The notes beneath the pieces were generated by a model, which ran no database searches, was not told the origin of the DNA, and worked only from the letters and a program-made list of their open reading frames with translations. From RGIG6165 sp045545175 (GTDB lineage: Bacteria > Bacillota > Clostridia > Oscillospirales > Feifaniaceae), in assembly GCA_045545175.1 (NCBI GenBank), contig JAZQAK010000060.1, positions 1 to 64,000 on the forward strand: a stretch of DNA of 64,000 nucleotides, in the 5' to 3' direction. Position numbers and translations under genes: made by a program. Position 1 is the first letter of the stretch; each line of letters begins with the position of its first letter. Positions 22,366 to 30,856 of the stretch are shown here, piece after piece.

Positions 22366-24207
22366 ATGCCATTTTTGCCGATTACAAAAAAAGAAATGCT
22401 GTCGCTTGGCTGGGATTGTCCCGATTTTGTAATCGTGACGGGCGATGCTTACGTGGATCATCCGTCATTTGGTACGGCGATAATTTCACGTGTGCTTGAA
22501 AATGCGGGATATCGTGTTTGTGTGTTGTCACAACCAAGGTCGGACGCTGACTATATGCGTTTTGGTAGACCCCGTCTTGCTTTTCTTGTTAACAGCGGAA
22601 ATATCGACTCTATGGTGGCACACTATACCGCTGCCAAGAAAAAACGCCACGATGATGCATATACAGCAGGCGGCAGGGCAGGTGCACGTCCTGACAGAGC
22701 GGTTATTGTATACTGTCAGCAACTTCGTCGCCTGTTTGGAAACGTGCCGATAGCAATAGGTGGAATTGAGGCGTCGTTACGTCGTTTTGCACATTACGAT
22801 TACTGGGATGATAGAGTACGTCCTTCTGTTCTGATTGATTCGGGTGCAGATTTACTTATGTACGGTATGGGTGAAAAGCATATCGTTGAAATTGCAGACC
22901 GTTTAAATAAAGGAGATAATATTTCTGCTCTCACCGATATAAGAGGCACTTGCTATGCAGTGAAAACGCACGATTACAAGCCCGGTCCCGTAAGGGAATG
23001 TCCGAGTTTTGAAGCGGTCAGCGAAGACTCTGCACAGGGCAAAAAGAATTATGCAAAATCCTGCCGTATTCAGCAGGAGGAGCATGATGCAATTCGCGGA
23101 AGAACCGTAATTCAGCGACACGGGGACAGAATCGTAATACAGAATCCGCCTATGCCGCCGCTTACAACGGAGGAAATGGATGAGGTTTATTCGTTACCTT
23201 TTATGAGGGATTATCATCCGTCATACGAGGCTATGGGCGGTGTACCCGGAATTGAAGAAGTAAAGTTTTCTATCATACACAACCGCGGTTGCTACGGCGC
23301 TTGCAACTTCTGTTCACTTGCATATCATCAGGGAAGGCAGATTAGTTGTCGAAGCCACGAATCTGTGATTTCAGAGGCGAAAATTATCACGGAAATGCCC
23401 GATTTTAAGGGGTATATACACGACGTGGGCGGTCCTACGGCAAATTTCCGTGCACCGTCGTGTGACGGGCAGGAGAGAAGGGGAATGTGTCCTGATAAAA
23501 AATGCCTGGCACCCACGATTTGTCCTGCGGTCAGGGTGGATCATAGTGATTATCTGTCGCTTCTGAGAAAACTTCGTGCATTACCTAAAATTAAAAAGGT
23601 ATTTATCCGTTCGGGAATACGTTTTGACTACCTTATTGCAGATAAGGATGAGTCGTTTTTTAAAGAACTCGTGCAACATCACGTCAGCGGTCAGCTTAAG
23701 GTTGCACCGGAACACTGTTCTGCAAACGTTCTCAAATGTATGGGAAAGCCGAATATTGACGTTTACAACCGTTTTAAAAAGAGGTTTTACGAACTTACAC
23801 AGAGTATCGGTAAAAAGCAGTTTCTCGTGCCGTATCTGATGTCATCTCATCCGGGCAGCACGATAAACGATGCGATAGAATTATCGTTATTCTTGAAGAA
23901 AGAGGGATTGCATCCCGAACAGGTGCAGGACTTTTATCCTACACCCGGAACGGTGTCTACCTGTATGTTTTATACGGGACTTGACCCGTATACTATGGAA
24001 AAGGTCTATGTCCCGCGTACTTCGCGTGAAAAAGCGGAGCAGAGGGCACTTTTACAGTATTTCAAGCCCGAGAACAGAAGAATCGTGCTTGATGCGCTTC
24101 GTAAAGCGGGCAGAAATGATTTGATAGGTACGGGCAAAAACTGTCTTGTTGCACCCATTGCAACTGCAAATAACTCACAAAAACGAAAAATTAAAAGAAA
24201 AAGATGA
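22366..24207 (+). CDS. YgiQ family radical SAM protein
   Basis: A 613-residue protein. An N-terminal domain holds PRLAFLVNSGNIDSMV and IAIGGIEASLRRFAHYDYW, typical of YgiQ/UPF0313. The radical SAM cluster motif CYGACNFC lies near residue 314 in NRGCYGACNFCSLAYHQGR, followed by the TIM-barrel. The C-terminal end is basic (KRKIKRKR). The reaction of the family is unknown. A TAAGGAG box precedes the ATG and a terminator follows directly; it appears to be transcribed with, or just after, the exporter pair 38 bases upstream. Confidence 0.93.
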   Translation: MPFLPITKKEMLSLGWDCPDFVIVTGDAYVDHPSFGTAIISRVLENAGYRVCVLSQPRSDADYMRFGRPRLAFLVNSGNIDSMVAHYTAAKKKRHDDAYTAGGRAGARPDRAVIVYCQQLRRLFGNVPIAIGGIEASLRRFAHYDYWDDRVRPSVLIDSGADLLMYGMGEKHIVEIADRLNKGDNISALTDIRGTCYAVKTHDYKPGPVRECPSFEAVSEDSAQGKKNYAKSCRIQQEEHDAIRGRTVIQRHGDRIVIQNPPMPPLTTEEMDEVYSLPFMRDYHPSYEAMGGVPGIEEVKFSIIHNRGCYGACNFCSLAYHQGRQISCRSHESVISEAKIITEMPDFKGYIHDVGGPTANFRAPSCDGQERRGMCPDKKCLAPTICPAVRVDHSDYLSLLRKLRALPKIKKVFIRSGIRFDYLIADKDESFFKELVQHHVSGQLKVAPEHCSANVLKCMGKPNIDVYNRFKKRFYELTQSIGKKQFLVPYLMSSHPGSTINDAIELSLFLKKEGLHPEQVQDFYPTPGTVSTCMFYTGLDPYTMEKVYVPRTSREKAEQRALLQYFKPENRRIVLDALRKAGRNDLIGTGKNCLVAPIATANNSQKRKIKRKR

Positions 24208-24208
24208 T

Positions 24209-24242
24209 GAAAATCCTGCAAGTGCAGGATTTTCGTTTTTAT
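24209..24242 (+). terminator. intrinsic terminator after the YgiQ gene
   Basis: GAAAATCCTGCA pairs with TGCAGGATTTTC and is followed by GTTTTT. Confidence 0.9.
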
Positions 24243-24264
24243 ATACAAAATTTGTTATATGTTG

Positions 24265-24293
24265 TTGAAATGAGAGAAAGATTGTTATATAAT
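24265..24293 (+). promoter_or_regulatory. promoter of the hydrogenase operon
   Basis: TTGAAA, a 17-bp spacer and TATAAT, leaving a leader of about 45 nt before hydC. Confidence 0.82.
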
Positions 24294-24346
24294 AAACAAA
24301 GTTAAGATTCTATTAACATTTGACATATTCAGGAGGTTTTAAGTCG

Positions 24347-24853
24347 ATGAGTGTAAAAGTTCCTACTACTTTACCCTTTAAGGGCACTGCAGAGCAGGAA
24401 GCAAAGCTTGGTGAAGTCATCCGTAACTATAAGGGTACAGATGGCGCATTAATGCCTGTTTTACAGCAGGCGCAGGACATATACGGATACCTTCCGTATG
24501 AGGTTCAGCTTATGATATCTGAAGGAATGGGCATTTCACTTGCAGAAGTGTACGGTGTTGCTACGTTCTATTCACAGTTCAATCTGTCACCCAAAGGTAA
24601 GTATCAGATTGGTGTTTGCATGGGTACGGCTTGTTACGTAAAGGATTCGCAGAAGGTTCTTGAACGCCTTGAAATCGAACTCGGTATCAAAGACGGTGAA
24701 TGCACACCTGACGGTCTTTTCTCACTTGATGCTACACGTTGTCTGGGTTGTTGCGGTCTTGCACCCGTCATCATGATAAATGACGAAGTATACGGCAAAG
24801 TTGCTCCCGAAAACGTAAAAGCCATTCTTGATGAGTACAGACAGAAAGGATAA
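24347..24853 (+). CDS. hydC: hydrogenase gamma subunit, NuoE-like
   Basis: A 168-residue thioredoxin-like [2Fe-2S] protein, homologous to the 24-kDa subunit of complex I. The cluster ligands are CMGTAC (about 86 and 91) and CLGCC (about 127 and 131). In trimeric hydrogenases this subunit passes electrons beside the flavin subunit. I chose the ATG at 24347 with AGGAGG upstream; an in-frame start nine codons earlier lies before that box. It is the first gene of hydC-hydB-hydA and 5 bases before hydB. Confidence 0.92.
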   Translation: MSVKVPTTLPFKGTAEQEAKLGEVIRNYKGTDGALMPVLQQAQDIYGYLPYEVQLMISEGMGISLAEVYGVATFYSQFNLSPKGKYQIGVCMGTACYVKDSQKVLERLEIELGIKDGECTPDGLFSLDATRCLGCCGLAPVIMINDEVYGKVAPENVKAILDEYRQKG

Positions 24854-24858
24854 AGACT

Positions 24859-26730
24859 ATGAAGACAAATGCTCAACTCGCTGAGATCAGAGAATTGAAT
24901 AAGGATGCCATAGCATTAAGACACGGTATTCCTACAGATCTGAACTCTAAAGAAAAACATATACTCTGTTGTGGCGGTACAGGTTGTACTTCGTCGCATT
25001 CAAAAGATATTATTGCTGAATTTGAAAAGCAGGTTGCAGATAAGAAACTTGACAACGTTAAGATTGTTATGACGGGTTGTTTCGGTCTTTGTGCACTCGG
25101 TCCCGTTGTTATCGTTTATCCTGAAGGTACGTTCTACAGCTGTGTAAAGGTTGAAGACGTAGCAAGGATTGTTGACGAGCATATTATCGGCGGAAATCCC
25201 GTTAAGGAACTCGTTTACGAAGAAACACTTGACGGTGATGAAATAAAGCCTCTTGATAAGACACCTTTCTATGAGAAGCAGACGAGAATTGCTCTCAGAA
25301 ACTGCGGTGTTATCGATCCTGAGAATATTGATGAATATATAGCGGCAGACGGTTATCTTGCACTCAAAAAAGCACTTACTGAAATGACACCTGAACAGGT
25401 AATTCAGGAAGTACTTGATTCAGGTCTTCGCGGTCGTGGTGGTGCAGGCTTCCCGACAGGTAGAAAATGGCAGTTCTGTGCGGCACAGCCCAAGGGCGTA
25501 AAGTACGTATGCTGTAATGCCGACGAAGGTGACCCGGGTGCGTTTATGGACCGTTCGGTACTTGAAAGTGACCCCCACGTTGTTATCGAAGCAATGACGA
25601 TTGCGGCATATGCTATTGATGCTACACAGGGTTACGTGTACGTTCGTGCTGAATACCCGATAGCTGTTAACCGTTTCAAAATTGCAATTGAGCAGGCGAG
25701 AGAATACGGTATGCTCGGTAAGAATATTATGGGTACTGACTTCTCGTTTGATATTGATATCAGACTTGGTGCAGGCGCATTCGTGTGCGGTGAAGAAACT
25801 GCACTTATGACCTCTATCGAAGGTAAGAGAGGTGAACCCAGACCCAGACCGCCGTTCCCGGCTATCAAAGGTCTTTTCGGTAAGCCCACTCTTCTCAACA
25901 ACGTTGAAACGTATGCAAACGTACCGAGAATTATCTTAAACGGTGCAAAATGGTATTCTTCAATGGGTACTGAAAGATCAGCAGGTACGAAGGTATTTGC
26001 TCTCGGCGGCAAGATAACTAATACAGGTCTTGTTGAAGTTCCCATGGGTACGTCACTTCGCACGATTATTGAAGAAATCGGCGGCGGTATACCCGGCGGT
26101 AAGAAGTTCAAGGCTGCACAGACAGGCGGTCCTTCAGGCGGTTGTATTCCTGCATCACTTATCGATACTAAGATTGAATATGAATCACTGATGGAAATCG
26201 GTTCTATGATGGGTTCGGGCGGTCTTATCGTAATGGATGAAGATACATGTATGGTTGACATTGCAAAGTTCTTCCTTGAATTCACGGTTGATGAATCCTG
26301 CGGTAAGTGTACACCCTGCCGTATAGGTACCAAGCGTATTTATGAGATAATCTGTAAGATTACAGAGGGTAAGGCAGAAATGAAGGATCTTGACCTTCTT
26401 AAAGAACTCTGTAACTACGTTAAGGAAAATTCACTTTGCGGTCTCGGACAGACGGCACCTAACCCCGTATTATCAACACTTCGTTATTTCGAAGATGAAT
26501 ACATAGCACATATCAAGGACAAGAAGTGTCCTGCAGGCGTATGTAAAGACCTTCTTTCATTTACTATTATTGAAGAAAAATGTAAGGGTTGTACGCTTTG
26601 CGTAAGAAACTGTCCTGTAAATGCTATCAGCGGTACGGTCAGAAATCCGCATGTAATTGATACAGATAAGTGTATCAAGTGTGGCGTATGTCTCGGAAAC
26701 TGTAAGTTCGGCGCAATTGTTAAAAAGTAA
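24859..26730 (+). CDS. hydB: hydrogenase beta subunit, NuoF-like NADH dehydrogenase
   Basis: A 623-residue flavoprotein. An N-terminal thioredoxin-like [2Fe-2S] domain (CCGGTGC .. CFGLC, about 32-80) is followed by the NuoF core with the NADH/FMN sites (GLRGRGGAGFPTGRKW near 190 and the GAGAFVCGEETAL segment near 310), the [4Fe-4S] motif SCGKCTPCR near 481, and two C-terminal ferredoxin clusters (CKGCTLC and CIKCGVC). It couples NAD(H) to the hydrogenase and, in bifurcating enzymes of this architecture, also to ferredoxin. Bifurcation itself is inferred from gene content. Confidence 0.95.
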   Translation: MKTNAQLAEIRELNKDAIALRHGIPTDLNSKEKHILCCGGTGCTSSHSKDIIAEFEKQVADKKLDNVKIVMTGCFGLCALGPVVIVYPEGTFYSCVKVEDVARIVDEHIIGGNPVKELVYEETLDGDEIKPLDKTPFYEKQTRIALRNCGVIDPENIDEYIAADGYLALKKALTEMTPEQVIQEVLDSGLRGRGGAGFPTGRKWQFCAAQPKGVKYVCCNADEGDPGAFMDRSVLESDPHVVIEAMTIAAYAIDATQGYVYVRAEYPIAVNRFKIAIEQAREYGMLGKNIMGTDFSFDIDIRLGAGAFVCGEETALMTSIEGKRGEPRPRPPFPAIKGLFGKPTLLNNVETYANVPRIILNGAKWYSSMGTERSAGTKVFALGGKITNTGLVEVPMGTSLRTIIEEIGGGIPGGKKFKAAQTGGPSGGCIPASLIDTKIEYESLMEIGSMMGSGGLIVMDEDTCMVDIAKFFLEFTVDESCGKCTPCRIGTKRIYEIICKITEGKAEMKDLDLLKELCNYVKENSLCGLGQTAPNPVLSTLRYFEDEYIAHIKDKKCPAGVCKDLLSFTIIEEKCKGCTLCVRNCPVNAISGTVRNPHVIDTDKCIKCGVCLGNCKFGAIVKK

Positions 26731-26746
26731 GAGAGGAGAGAGTGTA

Positions 26747-28486
26747 ATGGAAAACGTAAATATTAAGATCAACGGAAAAGATTATTCTGTTCCTGCAGGC
26801 TCAACAATTCTTGAAGCCGCACATTATGCAGGTGTTGTTATACCGACTCTCTGCTATATGAAAAAAATCAACGCTATCGGCGCATGCCGTATCTGCGTTG
26901 TAGAAGTTAAGGGTGCACGTTCACTCGTTGCAGCTTGTGTTTATCCCGTAAACGAGGGTATGGAAATATTCACTTCATCCGAAAAGGTTATCAAGTCAAG
27001 AAAAATGACGCTTGAACTTATCCTTTCCGACCACAATATGCAGTGTCTTACTTGTAAGAGAAGCGGTAACTGCGAACTGCAGACGCTTGCCAAGGCATAC
27101 GGAATTGAAGATGTACGTTTCCCCAAGTCCGAGTTTAACAATAATATCGACGATTCAACGGGTGTAATCGTGAGAGATAACAGTAAGTGTGTTCTCTGTC
27201 GCAGATGTGTTGCTGCATGTAAATCAAATCAGGCAGTTGCGGTTATAGGCGCTACACAGAGAGGTCACGATACACAGATTGCCTGTGCGTTTGAAAAGGA
27301 ACTTTCAAACGTTCCCTGCGTAAGCTGCGGTCAGTGTGTTGCAGTTTGTCCCACGGGTGCACTCCGTGAAAGAAATAACGTTGACGACGTTATTGCGGCA
27401 ATCAACGATCCCGAAAAGTACGTTGTAGCGGCAGTGGCTCCGTCTATCAGAGTTCATATGGGTGAATTCTACGGAATGCCGATAGGAACTAACGTTCAGG
27501 GTAAGATTGCTACTGCACTCAGAGGTATGGGCTTTGACGGCGTGTTTGACGTTGATACGGCGGCTGACCTTACGATTATGGAAGAGGGCAACGAACTTAT
27601 TGAAAGAATAAAGAACAACGGTCCTTTCCCGCTTATCACATCATGTTCACCCGGTTGGGTAAAATTTGCTGAATACTATTATCCTGAATTTATTCCCAAT
27701 ATATCATCCTGCAAGTCACCTCAGGGTATGTACGGCAGTATGATGAAAACGTACTATGCTGAAAAGATGGGCATAGATCCTGAAAAACTCGTTGTTGTAT
27801 CGGTTATGCCCTGTACGGCAAAGAAATTTGAGGCAAAGAGGGAAGATCTCAGAGTAAACGGCCTTGATCCTATTGATATAGCAATCACTTCACGTGAATT
27901 TGCTGAACTCGTAGATATATACGGTCTTGATTTTGCAAATCTTGAAGACAGTGAATTTGATCCTATGTTCGGTATCGCATCAGGTGCAGGTCATATCTTC
28001 GGTGTAACCGGTGGTGTTACGGAAGCGGCACTTCGTACAGTTGCTGAAATTCTTGAAGGTAAGACGCTTGAACATCTCGAATTTGAGCAGGTTCGTGGCT
28101 TCGAAGGTATAAAGGAAGCAACCTTTAATATTGCAGGTATGGACGTTAATATTGCCGTTACGTCAGGTCTTGCAAATGCAAGAAAGCTTCTTGACCTTAT
28201 CAAGAGTGGCGAAAAGCAGTATCACTTTGTTGAAGTTATGGCATGTCCCGGCGGTTGTGTAAACGGCGGCGGTCAGCCGATACGTTCATCGGGTATAACA
28301 AACTTCGTTGATGTTACTGCACTTCGTGCAAAGGGTCTTTATTCTGCTGATAAGTCTATGGCACTCAGAAAGAGTCATGAAAATCCCGTTATCAAAGAGA
28401 TATATGATACGTATCTCGGAAAGCCGGGCAGCCATAAGGCACATGAAATTCTTCATACGACGTATCAGAAGAGAGAAAAATATTAA
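26747..28486 (+). CDS. hydA: [FeFe] hydrogenase catalytic subunit
   Basis: A 579-residue enzyme that makes or uses H2. In order: a [2Fe-2S] ferredoxin domain (C at about 36, 47, 50, 62), the His-ligated cluster motif H-x3-C-x2-C-x5-C (DHNMQCLTCKRSGNC), two [4Fe-4S] sites (CVLCRRC, CVSCGQC) and the H-cluster domain with all three signatures: TSCSPGW (L1), MPCTAKKFE (L2) and MACPGGCVNGGGQP (L3). The conserved proton-path Cys lies in the TSCSP motif. Start at 26747 after GAGAGGAGAG; upstream in-frame codons overlap hydB. Maturases HydE, HydF and HydG are not in the window. Confidence 0.97.
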   Translation: MENVNIKINGKDYSVPAGSTILEAAHYAGVVIPTLCYMKKINAIGACRICVVEVKGARSLVAACVYPVNEGMEIFTSSEKVIKSRKMTLELILSDHNMQCLTCKRSGNCELQTLAKAYGIEDVRFPKSEFNNNIDDSTGVIVRDNSKCVLCRRCVAACKSNQAVAVIGATQRGHDTQIACAFEKELSNVPCVSCGQCVAVCPTGALRERNNVDDVIAAINDPEKYVVAAVAPSIRVHMGEFYGMPIGTNVQGKIATALRGMGFDGVFDVDTAADLTIMEEGNELIERIKNNGPFPLITSCSPGWVKFAEYYYPEFIPNISSCKSPQGMYGSMMKTYYAEKMGIDPEKLVVVSVMPCTAKKFEAKREDLRVNGLDPIDIAITSREFAELVDIYGLDFANLEDSEFDPMFGIASGAGHIFGVTGGVTEAALRTVAEILEGKTLEHLEFEQVRGFEGIKEATFNIAGMDVNIAVTSGLANARKLLDLIKSGEKQYHFVEVMACPGGCVNGGGQPIRSSGITNFVDVTALRAKGLYSADKSMALRKSHENPVIKEIYDTYLGKPGSHKAHEILHTTYQKREKY

Positions 28487-28492
28487 ATTTCA

Positions 28493-28524
28493 AAAAGAGG
28501 TGTGTTTTGCACATCTCTTTTTTA
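28493..28524 (+). terminator. terminator of the hydrogenase operon
   Basis: AAAGAGGTGTG pairs with CACATCTCTTT (one G-T pair), loop TTTTG, then a T run. Confidence 0.9.
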
Positions 28525-28564
28525 TATATAAAATGTTTAAATAGCCTCAAATCAGGTAAAAATC

Positions 28565-28599
28565 AAGAACGAAAATGTTTTTTACATTTTCGTTCTTTT
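28565..28599 (+). terminator. second strong hairpin downstream of hydA
   Basis: A perfect 14-bp stem AAGAACGAAAATGT / ACATTTTCGTTCTT with T4 loop and a long T run; acts as a back-up terminator or as the end of an unseen short RNA. Confidence 0.8.
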
Positions 28600-28602
28600 T
28601 TT

Positions 28603-28773
28603 GTAAAAAAAGGAATATAAATATTTGTGAGTTTTCAAAAATAATATGAAATTTAACTAAAAATTTGCTTGAATATTAATTAATAAGATAAAGTAAAAAC
28701 TAAAAAAATCCGTTAAAAAACGAAAATTTTCGCTAATTTTTTCAAAAATTCAAGAAATTTTGCAAAAAAAAGG
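28603..28773 (+). other. very AT-rich intergenic stretch
   Basis: About 170 bases made almost only of A and T, with many A and T tracts. No open frame of note. One short hairpin (CGAAAATTTTCG near 28720) is visible. The stretch ends at the promoter of the cell-wall hydrolase gene and could be an A-tract upstream element or bent DNA. Confidence 0.5.
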
Positions 28774-28802
28774 TTGCAATTAAGAAAAAAGTGTGCTATT
28801 AT
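28774..28802 (+). promoter_or_regulatory. promoter of the cell-wall hydrolase gene
   Basis: TTGCAA, a 17-bp spacer and TATTAT, 40 bases before the start. Confidence 0.75.
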
Positions 28803-28841
28803 AGCAAGGCTTTTTGCAAAAACCTAAAGGAAGGCAGAAAA

Positions 28842-29720
28842 ATGAAAAAAAGAATTTTAAGTATGATAATCATACTTGCTCTTATAGGTTCACTGACCGT
28901 AACATCTTTTGCAGAAACGCAAATTGAGGCTTTGCCGATTGTTGAGGAAGTAATTCCTGCAACGGAAACGGTTGAAGGCGATAAGATTAAGGTCAGCATC
29001 TATGGAGAAATCAAAGATTTTAATAATGAAGCGCAGTTTATAGACGGTTTTTATTTTGTACCTCTGCGTGAGATGTGTGATTTCGTAGGTGCGGTGTGCA
29101 CGTGGGATCAGGCTACGGGTAAAACTGTGGTAACATCGGTTGACGGCACGTACAACGTACATTTTGCAACAGATTCGTCTATAGCAGAAGCGAGAGACCG
29201 TTTTGTTCCTATGGAAGCCTATACAAAGATGATAGGTAATTCCATGTATGTTCCTGCAAGAAGCTTTGCTAAGCTTGTAGGTCTTTCATACTGGATAGAT
29301 GAAACTTGTGATAAAATTCTTTTCAGTCACGGCGAACCGCTTAAAAGTGCTGATGAATTTTATAATGCAGACGATTTAAAATGGCTCTCCCGTATAATAC
29401 ACGCTGAAGCAAGGGGCGAAAGCTTTTCAGGTAAACTTGCGGTAGGCAACGTAGTTATGAACAGAGTCAAGAATCCCAAGTTCCCGAATACTATATATAA
29501 AGTTATATTTGCTCCGGGTCAGTTTACACCTGCAAGAACGGGTGCTATATACAACACACCTAACAAGGATAGCGTTAAGGCGGCAAAACTTGCTCTGGAA
29601 GGCTATAACATTGTTCCCGGAAGTGTTTACTTTGTAAATGAGAGAAAGTCTACGTCAAACTGGTTTAGACGCTCTTGCGTATTGGTGTCGGTAATAGGTA
29701 ATCACACATTTTACAAATAA
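28842..29720 (+). CDS. exported cell-wall hydrolase (SleB-like) with copper-amine-oxidase-like N-domain
   Basis: A 292-residue secreted protein. A signal peptide (MKKRILSMIIILALIG) is followed by a copper-amine-oxidase N-terminal-like repeat (FVPLREMCDFVGAVCTWD and MYVPARSFAKLVGLSYWID, about 60-165), then a Hydrolase_2 domain (about 185-292) with LSRIIHAEARGE, where the Glu is the likely catalytic acid, and VGNVVMNRVKNPKFP. This C-terminal fold is that of SleB spore-cortex lytic transglycosylases. A role in germination or wall turnover is inferred. Start at 28842 after AAAGGAAGG; the reading frame extends upstream into the promoter. Confidence 0.88.
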   Translation: MKKRILSMIIILALIGSLTVTSFAETQIEALPIVEEVIPATETVEGDKIKVSIYGEIKDFNNEAQFIDGFYFVPLREMCDFVGAVCTWDQATGKTVVTSVDGTYNVHFATDSSIAEARDRFVPMEAYTKMIGNSMYVPARSFAKLVGLSYWIDETCDKILFSHGEPLKSADEFYNADDLKWLSRIIHAEARGESFSGKLAVGNVVMNRVKNPKFPNTIYKVIFAPGQFTPARTGAIYNTPNKDSVKAAKLALEGYNIVPGSVYFVNERKSTSNWFRRSCVLVSVIGNHTFYK

Positions 29721-29724
29721 CGAC

Positions 29725-29752
29725 TTGTTTTATTTTTGATCTTGTGTATAAT
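29725..29752 (+). promoter_or_regulatory. promoter of the DUF1292 gene
   Basis: TTGTTT, a 16-bp spacer and TATAAT, about 23 bases before the start. Confidence 0.7.
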
Positions 29753-29775
29753 CATAATCAAAGGAGGTTTTGATT

Positions 29776-30078
29776 ATGGCAGATATGGAAGGTATGCTTC
29801 TTACTCTCGAAGATGAGAACGGGGAGGTAAAGGAGTTTGAACAGATAGACTCAGTTGAAATTGACGGCGAAAACTATATTGCCCTTATTCCTTATGGTGA
29901 TGACCCGCAGATGCTTCTTACGTATGACGGTCAGCTCGTTATTCTTAAAACGGTTTATGATGACGAAGCGGGCGAGATGATGTACGTTACGATAGATGAT
30001 GAGGCTGAGTTTGATAAAGTTGCTCTTGTTTTTGAAAAAAGATTTGACGAGGGCGAAGATTATACAATAGAAGAATAA
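29776..30078 (+). CDS. DUF1292 family protein
   Basis: A 100-residue acidic soluble protein with LTLEDENGEVKEFEQ, an IALIPY block and the C-terminal DEAEFDKVALVFE, which is the pattern of DUF1292 (YrzB-like) proteins found throughout Firmicutes; function unknown. An AAGGAGG box sits 8 nt before the ATG. It is a single-gene unit with its own promoter and terminator. Confidence 0.85.
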   Translation: MADMEGMLLTLEDENGEVKEFEQIDSVEIDGENYIALIPYGDDPQMLLTYDGQLVILKTVYDDEAGEMMYVTIDDEAEFDKVALVFEKRFDEGEDYTIEE

Positions 30079-30079
30079 G

Positions 30080-30108
30080 AAAAGGAGTTCATACGAACTC
30101 CTTTTTAT
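30080..30108. terminator. bidirectional terminator
   Basis: AAAAGGAGTTC pairs with GAACTCCTTTT around ATAC, with A and T runs on its flanks. It lies between the converging DUF1292 and STM3941-like genes. Confidence 0.87.
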
Positions 30109-30611
30109 TTATATTTGATATAAAATTCCTTTAATACAGGGTACACGCTGGTAAGATCGTTTTTTGAATAAGCAAAATTTACACATACGTGGGGAAGCTT
30201 CTGCCTTCTGTTCTGGTCAACCGTTGCCATCTGGAAGGACGTTAAATTTTTCTTGTAGTTTTTGTAGTCTTTTATCGCAAAACCGATGTGGTAAAATCCG
30301 CGTATCTTTACGGTGCCCATACGTTCAATCTGCTTCCAAGGGAGTTTGCCGATACTTCTTGCACCCTGCTGAACGTTTATACCTTCTTTGTCAAAACTCA
30401 AGAACGGCTTTCTTGAAAGAAGGGGAGAGATGTGTGGAACTACAAGAACAAATGCAAAAAACGCCACGACTGCACCAATCACGGTAAATATTACCTTGGA
30501 ATACAAATTGCCGTATATTACGGCACATATTGCCGCCACTAAGACGAATAAAGTGGGTGCGATTCCTTTTAAAATTTTTAGTTTACTGTTATATATCTTG
30601 TAAGATTCCAT
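30105..30611 (-). CDS. STM3941-like membrane protein
   Basis: A 168-residue protein with two hydrophobic segments (about 17-34 and 38-60) followed by a soluble part. The layout, and the block FLSFDKEGINVQQGARSIGKLPW, recall the STM3941 / bacterial PH-domain-like membrane proteins, of unknown function. It begins 3 bases after the small Cys protein gene and ends at a bidirectional terminator, so it is the last gene of the ylbJ-like operon. Confidence 0.6.
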   Translation of the reverse strand: MESYKIYNSKLKILKGIAPTLFVLVAAICAVIYGNLYSKVIFTVIGAVVAFFAFVLVVPHISPLLSRKPFLSFDKEGINVQQGARSIGKLPWKQIERMGTVKIRGFYHIGFAIKDYKNYKKNLTSFQMATVDQNRRQKLPHVCVNFAYSKNDLTSVYPVLKEFYIKYK

Positions 30612-30614
30612 TTT

Positions 30615-30827
30615 TTAGTCCTGAAGAGAAAAAGTTTTATCTGAGTATTCTTTTAGTTTTGGCTTGCTTACAGGCTCACGCTTTAAAGGGTCGTATTTGA
30701 ATTTTTTACACGTGAAGGCCTTGTCAACGATTCCTCTGTGAATACATACCATTTCATCATTTGTTTTGAGATCGCTGCTGTACTCGCAAAAGGCACAGTA
30801 TTTAGCAATATCTTTGCCGAAAATCAT
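30615..30827 (-). CDS. small four-cysteine protein, possible zinc ribbon
   Basis: A 70-residue protein. Cys at about 11, 14, 28 and 40 (CAFC .. C .. C) could hold a metal; the block CKKFKYDPLKREPV is one I associate with an uncharacterised clostridial family. The ATG at 30827 has GAGAGGTG 7 nt upstream; an earlier in-frame ATG (30857) overlaps the stop of the preceding gene. It lies between the ylbJ-like gene and a membrane protein gene and is probably co-transcribed. Confidence 0.72.
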   Translation of the reverse strand: MIFGKDIAKYCAFCEYSSDLKTNDEMVCIHRGIVDKAFTCKKFKYDPLKREPVSKPKLKEYSDKTFSLQD

Positions 30828-30856
30828 ATTTACACCTCTCAGACGATATATGTCCA

